From assembly GCF_016808335.1 (NCBI RefSeq), contig NC_053153.1, forward strand, positions 19,727,033-19,791,032: a DNA stretch of 64,000 bases, in the 5' to 3' direction. The notes under the pieces are model-generated. The model made no database searches, was not told where the DNA came from, and worked only from the letters and a program-made list of their open reading frames with translations. The translations under genes and the position numbers were made by a program. The DNA comes from Panicum virgatum. Taxonomy: Eukaryota; Streptophyta; Magnoliopsida; Poales; Poaceae. This document shows positions 36,387 to 47,575 of this stretch, in pieces; within the stretch, counting starts at the first letter, position 1; every line of letters starts with the position of its first letter.

Positions 36387-36728
36387 ATACTTCTCAGGAA
36401 TAGTAGGGTTGGTGCTGCTTGCAGTGCTGTTGGTGGTGATTTCCAGGTTAAGAAATGCAATTACATTCAACCCAGGTATGATACCAACATTGCCATCAAC
36501 AAATGCCCCCTTTACATTCCATTCCAGCTTCTTTTCAAAGAAGGCAGTGAGATAACCTGACCTCGTCCAGTCCTTCCCAAACTCTGATGTGAAGGTTGTG
36601 CACATAGCATTAACCACTTCAATCAAGCGATCCTTTGGGACTGGATCAAATGTCGGTGTCTTCCTCATAGCTTCTTTTAGAGGTACAAAATTTAAGTAAA
36701 AATTGAAATCAGATGTATAATCGTTCAC
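36387..36728 (-). pseudogene. Unrecognised ORF, 5' part, interrupted by copia insertion
   Basis: Open minus-strand frame of about 114 codons (MRKTPTFDPVPKDRLIEVVN, FGKDWTRSGYLTAFFEKKL and so on), in frame with 29109-28397 after removal of the copia element. It reads like a conserved protein rather than noise, but no family comes to mind. The start is uncertain: an ATG exists at 36728, yet an exon boundary near 36685 is equally possible. It lies next to no recognisable promoter. 36729-37570 beyond it has no gene I can support. Confidence 0.5.
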
Positions 36729-37621
36729 TTATAAGTTCATCATATACAAAACGAATTCACAAGAGAAATTTGGCTGTAGGACCACTCTTCAAAAGTGAAT
36801 GGACACTACAAAAACTGACTTGGCTACAAGTAGTAATTAGCTGTGGGACAATATACCCTAATGAAACCCTCACAAATTGACTATACTGCCCTTGCCTTCA
36901 CCCAACTCAATTAATCCCCCTATGTCCACTCATGCACCATCAACAGTCTTGGCGGACATCAAACTAATAAATATAGGAAAGAGAAATCAAGGTAAACAAA
37001 CTGCATAGCGCAAAACAAACTATCGCCAATGTCAGACTAAGATCAGGAGGTGCAAAAAACACAAGCCGATTTTCAACTGCATTAGTATAACACGAGATGA
37101 TCTGCATCCATACTAAAAAAGCATGTGGTTCAATGTAACAACATACTCTCAATGATAACAACTACTTAAATAAAGTGACTGAGTTCATTCAGCATTCATG
37201 ACTGAGTACCATCAGTGGAACGACCCATCCCACGCCACCGAATCAAATCACAGGCACAAATTAGACAAGAAAATGCTCCCATCAAACAGGGCCAATAACT
37301 AACCAAACTTTATACCACACAACAGTAGAACAATTGTTGTACAGAAAAACAAGGTAGAAACTAACGGGACTGCCCAAAGATACGCAAAAGGGGTAGGACA
37401 CAAGGCTTACATGATATAGCACACGCCGGGAGCCTCGTCCTCGGATCCCGCAGCGGGGTTGGTGGGACCCTTGGCTCCAGCTGCAGAGGTGGTAGCGGAT
37501 GAGAATGCACACACACCATGGGAAGACACAATTGCGGCATTGGTGGGGACCTCGTACCGAGTTGCGGTGGCGGAGGAGGTGTGAAGCTGATTGAAGCTTG
37601 TGAGTATGGTAATATCCTTTC

Positions 37622-37675
37622 TACAAACAATGTTGGGAGACTTTAGGGTACAAACAATGTTGGGAGACTTTAGGG
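37622..37675 (+). repeat. 27-bp tandem duplication
   Basis: Two identical 27-bp units (TACAAACAATGTTGGGAGAC plus CTTTAGGG minus one overlap) at 37622-37648 and 37649-37675. The paralogue at 42700-42740 has one unit. Confidence 0.85.
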
Positions 37676-37723
37676 TTCATCTGGACACAATGGAGCTCAA
37701 GAAGTTGTCCTATGATAGCACAA

Positions 37724-38440
37724 GAGTAAAGTCTGTCACCGGTCCCTAAACTTGTTCCACTGTATCATCCCGGTCACTAAACTTGCAAATCGACCGTTTA
37801 AATCCCCATATTTGTTCAGATGTGTCATCCCGGTCCCTAAACTTAGAAATTACCCGTTTAGGTCCTCAAACTTGTTCAGTTGTGTCATCCCGCTCCCTGA
37901 ATTTGATTTTGAGTCTCATTTGGGTCAAAACAGAGTGATCTAAAAACCCTATATTAAAAAATAGTTGATTTATAACTTTATGTCAAAAGTATAGCCTTCA
38001 ACACGATCTACAACTTTATAGTTGAAAAGTTTTTTATTTGAAGTCGTTTGGTGTCCCCAAATTTAATTTTAAATTTTAAATTTCAAAATCCATAGACTTA
38101 TAGAAATATTTTGGGACCCTAAACAGTTCTAATTCAGAAAAATTTCAACTACAAAGTTATGGATCGCGTCAGGAGCTACAATTTTGATATAAAGTTTGTC
38201 TTCATTCGAGTTTATATAAAAAATATGAATTATTTTTTATATAGAGTTTTTAGATCGTATTGTTTGAAACTAGATGAGACTCAAAATCAAATTTAGGGAC
38301 CGGGATGACACAAGCGAACAAGTTTGAGGATCGAGGTAACCCAGATGAATAAGTTTGAGGATCTAAACGGTCGATTTGCAAGTTCAGGGACCGGGATGAC
38401 ACAACAGTACAAGTTTAGGGACCGCTGATGGACTTTACTC
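37724..38440. mobile_element. Mutator-type MITE with long inverted repeats
   Basis: A 717-bp foldback starting GAGTAAAGTC and ending GACTTTACTC. The arms are about 200 bp, each made of several degenerate copies of a unit containing ATCCCGGTCCCTAAACTTG. A perfect 9-bp duplication ATAGCACAA flanks it (37715-37723 and 38441-38449). A 9-bp duplication is the Mutator-superfamily hallmark. The uninterrupted site is seen in the paralogue at 43613-43622, proving the insertion. There is no ORF inside. Confidence 0.9.
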
Positions 38441-38639
38441 ATAGCACAATGGTGTCAAGACACTCTTTGTCCTTATGAAAGCTTCTTGGACCCACCGCAG
38501 GTACGCACTGTATACTTATGTTTCATAAACTAGTAGATTAATAGATGCATCTTATATCCACTAGAGTTGATTTAATGTTATTGCACTCTCTTCAACATTT
38601 AGGTAGCCCTCAATTACTTCATTATTTATTTATCCATTC

Positions 38640-40204
38640 AAATGCCAAAAAACAAAAACACCATATAGGCAAGAAATGCATAAAAACACTTAATTCTTCA
38701 ATCTTCTTTGGAGACATTTTTGTTTGCTAATAGGCTAATTCCATCATCCAAGTGAGATGTTCAGACTTCTTAATGACTAATGCGCATAATAAGTGTTGAA
38801 AAGAACATTGCATGCTTGAGAAGGTTGTCATGTTTTTATAGAAAGATAAGAATTCTCTAGAGTTAGATTATTTGGGTGGTTGGATAAGGATGAGAGAAAA
38901 TCCTTGAGTTAGATATTTTGTAAAGAAGAGTGCGAGAGTGTGGAAGTTGGCACATGGTAACAACATGTTCTTAATTTCCCTTCTATAGAATTGTTTCTTC
39001 CGTATTGGTGTCTAGGTACATATCTCCTTGGTGTAGTGTGGGTATAGAGTCCAAAGAAGAAATTATATCACATTAGTTTGGTGCTGCTTCTTGAAAGTCA
39101 ATGTCAAGGCCAGGAACTGGCCCTTAGCCATCACCAAGGTTTTGCCTATATGGCAAGGTTTTGACCGAGTCAATTGTTTTTTAAGCCTTCAAACCTGAAT
39201 AGCAATAGCCAAGCCACCACAACTGAGCTGAGTCATCATTGTTCACAAACTGAGCCCCCCTACACTGCCCTAACTTGCCCTCGTGCCATCACTTGTCTTC
39301 CTCATGCAGTTCACCCTAACTTCTCCTCATGAACAGCCATAAGAATCAGATGGTCGAAACAGAGCCATCAACTAAAAATGATATCATTTTGGAAGCCAAA
39401 TAAATGAAACCATCACCTGATGGTGTATCCTTCTAGAAACTAGAATTATATTTTCTCTAATAATGAAAAGAACAACAGGGAGAAAAATCATGGTGCGACA
39501 TTAGCATCCTTCCCTCATGGTCGCTCTGCTAACAACAAACCTCAGCCATTCGATCATCTCACGATGCAATCCGCGCCTCCCACACCCCACAGCCCGACCG
39601 GTTCCTCCACCAGCACCGGCCCTAACAGGCCTCACACAGCACCACCGATCCGCCCTATCGCCGCTCCACCTCACGAATCCAGCGTCCACTCACGGTGCCG
39701 CCACCCACCACGATGCAGCTGCCACCATGTCGCCCAGCTACGGATCCTCCATTCTCAACTCCTCCTTCCCTAGCGATTCCCGCGACCCACTTCGTGATTG
39801 TTGTGGCTCCTCCGTGGTGCCGCCATCCACCATGCCGACCCACCACGGATCCTCCATCCTCCTCGACCACACGCCGCAACTCCTCCCTCCTGACAACAAA
39901 CACGTCTTGTAGAGGATGGGCACACCTCTAGCTAGAGCAAAGAGGGAGACCCATCCTCAGTGTGCCCAAAGCGCTGCCCTGCTAGCCTCGAGTCGATGTC
40001 GCCGCACGGAGTGCTGCCTAGGCCGCCCCAACCATTTGTCGCTCGGCCTATCCTCACCATCTATGATAGTGACACATCAGCGCGGAGAGTTTCCCAGCCC
40101 CCGTCCCATCGACGCTCGCCTCCCATCACATCGACACCTGCCTCCCATCCATTCGTTGATAGTCCCACTGCTTGGTGTTGTTTGGGATGTCTAGTGGACC
40201 TCCC
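38640..40204. other. Unassigned, partly GC-rich sequence
   Basis: No gene is supported. 39500-40200 is Pro/Ser/His-rich in several overlapping frames on both strands, with internal near-repeats of CCACGGATCCTCCATCCTC-like sequence at about 39735 and 39843, which suggests low-complexity DNA rather than coding sequence. Confidence 0.45.
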
Positions 40205-40480
40205 TGTCGGTGTTTAGCCGCCAAGCCATTGAGTGATACCCCCTGAGATTGTTGATTATAGGTGAGATATCGTCGAGATCAGGAACTTGAATGTACAAGG
40301 AACACAAAATTGTAGACAGGTTCGGGCCGCTGTATGTGTAATACTCTACATCTTGTGCGTTCGTTTGGATTTTCTTAGCTGTAGATTGTTTAGAGGGGTC
40401 CGGGGTCCCTACCCGCCCTTATATAGTCTGGGGGATAGGGTTACATGAAAATACTAGCTGAATACTAGCTAATTGGGAGT
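40205..40480 (-). repeat. Partial Ty3-gypsy LTR
   Basis: Begins TGTCGGTGTTTAGCCGCC and follows the same order of blocks as the LTR at 11824-12238 (GACAGGTTCGGGCCGC, CCTACCCGCCCTTATATA, GGGTTACATG). It stops after about 276 bp, short of the expected 415. The remainder, including the TGTCAGACCC end, is missing; the sequence continues as duplicated F-box-gene flank. Confidence 0.75.
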
Positions 40481-40489
40481 ATGTAACTA

Positions 40490-41330
40490 TATTTTTGTTT
40501 CTTTTCTTTTACCTCATGTCAGGCCAGGGCCTCAAATTGAAGGTGATATCTTCGCAGAAGACATTGATTCTCTTCCAGTTCAGTGAATGATGCATCAGTC
40601 AAAGGACGCAAGCCTATCAATTTTTTTTCTTATTGTATGTGTTTTTATTTATTTGTTGCACCCAATCAATTTCAATTGTATTATTTCATATGAAGGAAAC
40701 TATATATGAGTTTGGTCATCAAATTATGATTATGAAAGCTACTCTTGTTCTCGTAACTTTACATTACCAAATATAATTTGTCATACTTTTATCTACTATA
40801 GTCTCCCCTTTAAGTTAATAAATGACTAGCTGAGAGCTCCTAGGGTCTCTCAACATTCAAGTAAATATCATAACCAATAATAACTGAAACATCTGTAGCT
40901 ATCTACTCCCTCCATTCCAAAATGTAGGTCATTTTAGTTTTTTTTTTAATTCATAGTATTTGCTATATATATATACCTCTATATAATGTATGTCTAGGTG
41001 TATAGTAAATATATGAAGCTATAAAATTAAAACGACCTATATTTTGGAAAGGAAGGAGTATATAACACACATAAAATCAATGCTATTGCTTTTCACTGCC
41101 AGCAACTAGATGCTTGTGTCTGGGTTCGTATGTAATCGGTGGTTATGCAAACTTACATACGTTATGCAATAACTTGGCAGAAGGCATTGATTCTCTTCAA
41201 ATTCAGTGCATGGTGCATCGATCTGCTCAAAAGATGCAAGCATATCAGACACCTTATTATATGTATTTTATTTATTTGCTTCTCACCTGATCGATTTCTA
41301 TTGTATTATTTCATATGAAGCGGGAGGGGA
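40490..41330. repeat. Duplicated F-box-gene flanking segments
   Basis: The block GGTGATATCTT...GAAGACATTGATTCTCTTC at about 40540 recurs at about 41170 and 42580 (GAAGGCATTGATTCyCTTC) with the same following sequence (AGTG(A/C)ATGATGCATC, ATTGTATTATTTCATATGAAG). These are diverged copies of one noncoding flank. Confidence 0.65.
40906..41058. mobile_element. Stowaway-type MITE
   Basis: A 153-bp element with inverted ends CTCCCTCCATTCCAAAAT and ATTTTGGAAAGGAAGGAG, flanked by TA on both sides (40904-40905 and 41059-41060). This is the standard Stowaway (Tc1/mariner) structure. Confidence 0.88.
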
Positions 41331-41750
41331 TCCAAAGTTGGAGGGACATGCGTGTGTACTCCCTCCGTACTCATATTAGTTGTCGTTTTGGGCTCTAGGC
41401 CCGTTTTCGTAAAGATTGTCGTCACTCGCCCACGGGGTCGCAGATGGACGCGATTGCCCCTGGCCTCGGCGCCCGTTCCGCACGACACGGCAATAATTCT
41501 CGTCGCCTCATTTCTCGCTTCGCTCCTCACCGCCGCCGGCCGGCTCTCATCGCCTCGTTTCTCTCGCTCCCTTGCTGCCCGCCTCCATTCAACTCCCACA
41601 GCACACTTGCCTCCCTTCATCTCCCACGCACAGGCAGTCCATCCTTGCTTGCTTAGCTTCCTTGCTTTCTCGCTTCCTTGCTTTCTCGTTTTCATGCTGC
41701 AGAACTTGCTTCGCTTCCTTGCTTGCTCGTGCCATGGAATTCGGCGCCCT

Positions 41751-41849
41751 GGATTCCGGCGACATGAAGGTCGGAAGCACCACGGAGTCTGGCACCTTGG
41801 AGGTCGGAAGCGCCATGGATTCCGGCGACATGAAGGTTGGAAGCGCCAT
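41751..41849 (+). repeat. 33-bp tandem repeat, three units
   Basis: Units at 41751-41783, 41784-41816 and 41817-41849, sharing GGAxTCxGGC, GGTyGGAAGC. In one frame they give an 11-residue repeat of the type DSGDMKVGSxx. The frame is short and not recognised. Confidence 0.8.
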
Positions 41850-42053
41850 TCCTAAACCTTGGCATGGTGTAGCCCAAATGTCGGTCCTCACGCGAGCTAA
41901 AACTGAAATGCCGTGAGCGCGAGCGAAAAACTGAAATGCAACACGCGCAGCTACGAAACGCATTCCCGCGCACGACACAGCAAAAAAAAAAAAACGCAGG
42001 CGCGCACCCCGCCATGCAAGAAAAATGCCATTGAAAAAAAAGCGTGTGCCTAG

Positions 42054-42112
42054 GGGGACTCGAGCAGTCGACGCCCAGCCTCGGGACGCGGAGGACTAAC
42101 CACTCGAGCAAC
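42054..42112 (-). other. tRNA-like segment with A-box and B-box resemblance
   Basis: On the minus strand TTGCTCGAGTGGTTAG (42112-42097) resembles a tRNA A box, and GCTCGAGTCCCC (42066-42055) resembles a B box, about 30 nt apart as in a tRNA. A full cloverleaf is not obvious. It may be a degenerate tRNA or a SINE head. Confidence 0.35.
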
Positions 42113-42653
42113 AAAGGATTGCTGTAAAGGTAAGACCCGCAGCCGTATTTAATAGGGGCAAAGGAGGAAAAATACTGCCTAATTAATTACTCCTTGGTAA
42201 GCACAATCCTGTTCTAAACGACAACTAATTCAGGTATGGAGGGAGTATGTGTTTGTGTGTGTGTCTCTCTCTCTCTGTGGAGGGGGGGAGGTGGAGCCCC
42301 CACACTGGATCCGCCCCTGATATGAAGTGTTACTAGAGTTAAAAAAAATTACATAATGAAATCATTGTAATACTTGTTTTAGATATAAAAGAACACATGT
42401 GTTGTGTTCCAATAGGTTATACCATAGTAACATCAAGAATAGTAACACTAACAAGATATATTATAAGGAGACCAGTCCTGTAGTAGTGTTATGAAAGCTA
42501 CCCATGTTATGATAATGCGTCAAAATTTCTATGATTCTTTTCTTTTTACCTCGTGTTAGGTTAGAGCCCTAAATCGAAGGTGATATCTTGGTAGAAGGCA
42601 TTGATTCCCTTCAAATTTAGTGGATGATACATCAATTAGCTAAATAGAGCAGG

Positions 42654-42985
42654 ATGGGAGGTCTAAATGTTATGAAGCTGATTGGGGCTTGTGAGTATGG
42701 TAAGGTCATCTTTCTGTGGACAAGGCTGGGAGGCTTTATGTTTCATTTGAACACAATGGAGCTCAAGAAGTTGTTCTATGGTAGCACATTGATGTCGGGC
42801 ACCTTATATGCTTATGAAAGCTTCTTTTCCCCAACGCAGGTACGCACTATATATCTCACTTCTTTTTTATCCCTGAAGCATATACATAATTTCATGAGCT
42901 CATAGATTATTTATAGATGCATCTTATATTCATTATAGTCGAGTCATTTTTCTCGCACTCTCTCTTCAAGATTTAGGTAGCACTC
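42654..42985 (+). pseudogene. F-box-type gene tail, copy B
   Basis: The open piece 42654-42905 encodes MKLIGACEYGKVIFLWTRLG, then FHLNTMELKKLFYGSTLMSG and AYESFFSPTQ. This is the style of the C-terminal end of grass F-box-associated proteins, where a strand motif is followed by a Tyr-Glu-Ser-Phe-like ending. There is no F-box itself. The following noncoding tail (ATTTATAGATGCATCTTATATTC...) matches copies A and C. It is probably a non-functional duplicate. Confidence 0.5.
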
Positions 42986-43082
42986 ATTTGTACAAGTATT
43001 GATCTAAGAGATCAACTGGGGGGGGGGGGAGGGGGGGCTACCTAAATGATGAAAAATATTTAAGCCTCCTCCTCCTCCATTA

Positions 43083-43870
<788 letters not shown>

Positions 43871-43879
43871 CTTTGGGGG

Positions 43880-46309
43880 GGGGGGGGGCTCCACCCCCTA
43901 GATCCGCCCATGTACATATCATCATAAGGAATAATAACTGAAACATTTGCAGCCGTACAACATGCATCAAGGCAATGAATGATGCCATTCCTTTGCTTTC
44001 ATTGCCAGTAGCCAGCCGCTTGTAACCGAGCATTGTAATTGGTGATTATATAAATGTGTATATCGTCGTATATATATGAATCTGTGTGCCGATGTGGATG
44101 AGAAGTTGAATGACACGACACTATTTATGATGCGAGGAATATTATGTAGTTGATGCAGATATCTGTAGCTTAAAGTTCTATTTTATAGACACCAAGAAAA
44201 AAGATTTAGAACTATTAGTTGTTACTATTGCTCGAATCACTGTATAGCAATTTCTCATCTTGCATTTTTAAACTTGTACACAGAAGCTTTGAAACCCATT
44301 GTTTTCTTGTTTTAGATCAACAAGCACCATACTCACTAATTAAGTGCATTATTGATATATGGTGATATAGTGACCCTCTAAGTCTAAGGGTGGTTACAAG
44401 CAAAGTATAAGGTGCTCATATTTCCTTGTATACCAGATTGGTTGATCGTTATATGGGAAACAATTTCTTAGGACAAGCGGATGAAATGCATCCTAGTGCC
44501 AATATCGATTAGGCTAAGAAGCATGTGCTAAATAAATATCTTTTTTGGGCAATCATGTGCCAACTAAATCAAGAGGAAAAACTTGTTTTCTATTATTCTT
44601 CTAGTTTCATCATATGAAGTACATATATTTTGTTTTTATGTAAACTTTTGAATGCATATATATGCTAACAAGTGTGGCATTACTTAGTAGTTTAGCCTCA
44701 AACCATTTTACAAATTCAAAAAATTGTCTGCCTACATATGAAGTGAGCCCGCAAAATAATAATTAATAGTTACTGTGAGTACAGCTCCGAACAACAACAA
44801 ATTAGACCTTCTACAAGTCCGTTGGTGAACGTGCTGCCACACCGACTCCAAAGGCCTCCATAAGTAGAGGATCCAAACTAAGCATCGACGACCTCTCTGA
44901 GCAATGGTATGATTTGATGCTCTTGTTTTCTCTCTCTCTCTCTCCTATGTATTTCAGCATCGGTTTGGCTAGTCTAATAGAGATCTCAAGAGGGGAAGAT
45001 AAAAACTAAAGAAAACTAAAGAAAAAAGCAATTAGAAAATACCTCAAGACACCGCTGCCAGGACCGAGGATAAGGGTTGGTCTACGTTGAACAGAGAGAT
45101 GTGAGAAAGATGTGGTTGAGGAAACATATATATATGATAAATCTATCGACACTGTCGACGCAACATACATGTTTGCGATACAACTCCCAAAAACAGTTCA
45201 ACTGGCTTGTCAGCCAGCCAACTAGCAGCATTTTTTCTCACATCAAATTAGCATCGGCCACCAGCCACCAGCCAATAAGCAGTACTTTTCTCTTATAACA
45301 AATCAGCACCAGCTACCAGCCACAGCCAGCCGAACAGAGTGAAAAGTGAAATCTCCAAAACGGTATTTAATAGTTGGGGACAGTACAATTAGTGTTTGTA
45401 GTTTCGTTTCGGGTTAGTTGACTAAAGTAAAATATTTTTTTCCAATTATGTATATAGTGATGATGTGTTATGATGAAAGTAGATAAAGCTTTTGCATACG
45501 ATAGAAGCACACGGTTATTAATTCATGTAATCTTTCTTATGTAGAAGTTATTAATTCAAAAATCTAGCAAACTACATACACCAATGAATGATAGCTGAAT
45601 CGTCAGGAGTTTGGTCGTCTAGATTTTTCTCTGAAACAATATATATCAGGCCTTGTGGGGTATCGATCGCTTCGACAACCATCTAATATAGCATCGTGGT
45701 CCCTGCAATATTTTATACACGCTGAATCAGAAAGAACAAGAGGGGTAAGCATCTCAGAAAAAAAAACGCAGGCATATTTTGTTTTAGAGAAAAATTATAT
45801 CGCAGACGGTGCTAATTGATCGAGAATAATTGGAGAACCGGCCACGCGTACTCGAAGACGCCATGCATGCATGTGTCTCCGAAGAAGACGATAGGAGGAC
45901 GTACGGTATGGAATTGGCAACCAGTGCTCATCACACACGAGTACACGATGCCGACTATAGCTATATATGGCTGCGCTAGCTGCTTCCGTGGCGGTGGCTA
46001 GGGCAACTAGGACCATAGCCCTAGGTGTGGCTGGTATATGTAAATCCATATCGCTGAAAGAAAGAAAGAGCATCCAGCGCTCGGCGCGTCCTTGCTTGCC
46101 GCATGACTTCCGCGCCTCGCTGGCGACCATCAGTAGGTTGCGTCCATCGTACGCGCAGCAAACAGAGGCCCAAGCAAGGACTGCGAGAGGTCTACGCGTC
46201 GTCCATGTCCGCCGACCAATTCATCTCCACTTGGTTCGCCTAGCTTTGATGGCCTTCTCCATCGCCTCTCACCCTCTCTCTCCGCGCACCCCATCCCCAG
46301 ACCTAGATC
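43880..46309. other. Unassigned AT-rich sequence
   Basis: No gene supported. A probable 143-bp MITE lies at 45194-45336. A short open frame on each strand around 45795-46130 is not recognised. It ends at the CACTA insertion site. Confidence 0.45.
45194..45336. mobile_element. Small MITE-like sequence
   Basis: Left end CAGTTCAACTGGCTTGTCAG and, at the right end, the complement of CAGCCACAGCCAGCCGAACAG form an imperfect inverted repeat. The interior is rich in CCAGCCACCAGCC words, a pattern of a common grass MITE family. No clear target duplication was found. Confidence 0.4.
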
Positions 46310-46339
46310 CACTAGCACAGAAACGATTTGGCGTGGCGG

Positions 46340-46590
46340 GCAAAACATATCTGTGCTGGCGGGTGGGACGCCCGCCAGCATTCTTGTGCCAGCACAAATG
46401 GCCATTTGTGCTGGCGGGCGGGTCACCCGCCAGCACAAATTGTATCTTTACTGGCGGGCTCCTTAAGTCGCCTGCCAGTACAAATTGGGATCTGTGCTCG
46501 CGACTGTCATAAGGAACCGCTAGGACAAACTGATTCTATGCTGGCGGATGGCTTAATTAACCCGCCAACACAAAGATTTTTCTTGTGCTA
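46340..46590. repeat. CACTA subterminal repeats, left
   Basis: Inverted and direct copies of TTTGTGCTGGCGGG and CCCGCCAGCACAAA, about 8 within 250 bp, some decayed. In CACTA elements such arrays bind the element-encoded protein. Confidence 0.85.
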
Positions 46591-46815
46591 TAATTTTATT
46601 TTCTGTCAATTTAAATTTAAATTTAAATTTATTTTCCATTAATTGAAAGTTAATATTTCTTGCAAGATATCACTGTACGTTGCATCAATACTTTAACATG
46701 GTGCATCAATTAAAATGACTAATATTTCCAAGCAACTAATATTTAGTAACAAGAGCAACCATCATGTTTACAATAATATTAATATTTACACCAATTATTC
46801 AAAGAAAAACAACCA

Positions 46816-47548
46816 TTAATTTTCCTTTGTCCAGTTGCTAAGGTTGTTGTTCTCATCCAAAGCCAGCACCCCACCGTGGTCAAAGTATTCGCCTGCCATA
46901 TGACAAATCTCGCGTTGGATGAACCTTGCAATGTCAGCGATAATGTTGTCGATCTCTGTGTCGCCCAGTCTATTGTTGGCCACAGGTATTTCCGGCATCT
47001 GAAAAAAAGTAAGATGTTGTATGTTCAAGTGTCATGTTAAATCATGCTATTAGTATATAGTAGAATATATATGACTTACGTCTTTAGGGTTTGTTCGGTA
47101 CCTCCCACTATTTCTAAGGAACTCGCACACGTAGTAGCCACATAGCACCGAGCCACGAGGTTGCTTGTGGCACTTCATAAAAAAATTATATATTAGGAGT
47201 GCGTACTTACATAACCAATAAAGTTTAAGTGCTATGTTCTTACATGGAAATGATATCGAATGTTCATAACTTCCGTCCTGTCCGGTGGATGTGGCCCGCG
47301 TTTCATGACGTAGAGGTGGTACGCGCTGTAAGGTTAGAATGACATTTAGTAATAATTAATAAGGTAATAATTTAGGAATGAATAAATTATTGACAAACTA
47401 AATATGCGTGGAATTGGAATGTCAAGAAATATCTTACTTTTGTAAAATGCCTATGAACTCCCTGTATCGTTTTCGGTCATAGTCAGCTGAGTCTAGGACC
47501 ACTGCTCTTCCGATCTTGGGCATAATCATTATAGCAATCCAATGGTTG
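46816..47548 (-). CDS. C48/Ulp1-like cysteine protease exons of the CACTA element
   Basis: Four minus-strand exons: 47548-47438, 47325-47244, 47172-47080 and 46998-46816 (stop at 46818-46816). All have AG acceptors and GTAAGA/GTAAGT-type donors, except the last, which ends in the stop codon. The phase is consistent through 469 nt, with no stop. The catalytic layout of Ulp1-family SUMO proteases is visible: His in NHWIAIMIM, Asp in VVLDSADYD, Cys in [11 protein letters not shown]. Such a protease is commonly encoded by grass CACTA elements as a separate or fused domain. The N-terminal part is missing, lost in the deletion that brought this domain next to the transposase; no start codon can be assigned. 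Confidence 0.75.
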
Positions 47549-47575
47549 CTGCAAAATAACATCATTTATTAAATG

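Larger units (their letters stand above)
37574..38625 (+). pseudogene. F-box-type gene tail, copy A (split by a MITE)
   Basis: GTGAAGCTGATTGAAGCTTG, followed by sequence matching two other copies (42654-42985 and 43585-43870) through a stretch encoding, in copy B, a segment like the C-terminal end of grass F-box-associated proteins. The copy is cut at 37723 by a 717-bp MITE and resumes at 38441. It carries a private 27-bp tandem duplication (37622-37675). It is too decayed to be translated. Confidence 0.5.
41359..42245. mobile_element. Long Stowaway-like element with unusual cargo
   Basis: Inverted ends CTCCCTCCGTACTCATATTA at left and, at right, the complement CTCCCTCCATACCTGAATTA, both followed by GTTGTCGTTT, with TA on both sides (41357-41358 and 42246-42247). 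It is 887 bp, longer than the usual Stowaway range of 100-300 bp. The interior is GC-rich, with a 3 x 33-bp tandem repeat (41751-41849) and a tRNA-like segment (42054-42112). Overlapping frames are open on both strands, but none resembles a transposase. Confidence 0.72.

Noticed and set aside
39500..40200. Overlapping Pro/Ser/His-rich open frames on both strands
   Set aside because: All frames share low-complexity composition and none shows a motif; they look like open frames in GC-rich repeat-like DNA.
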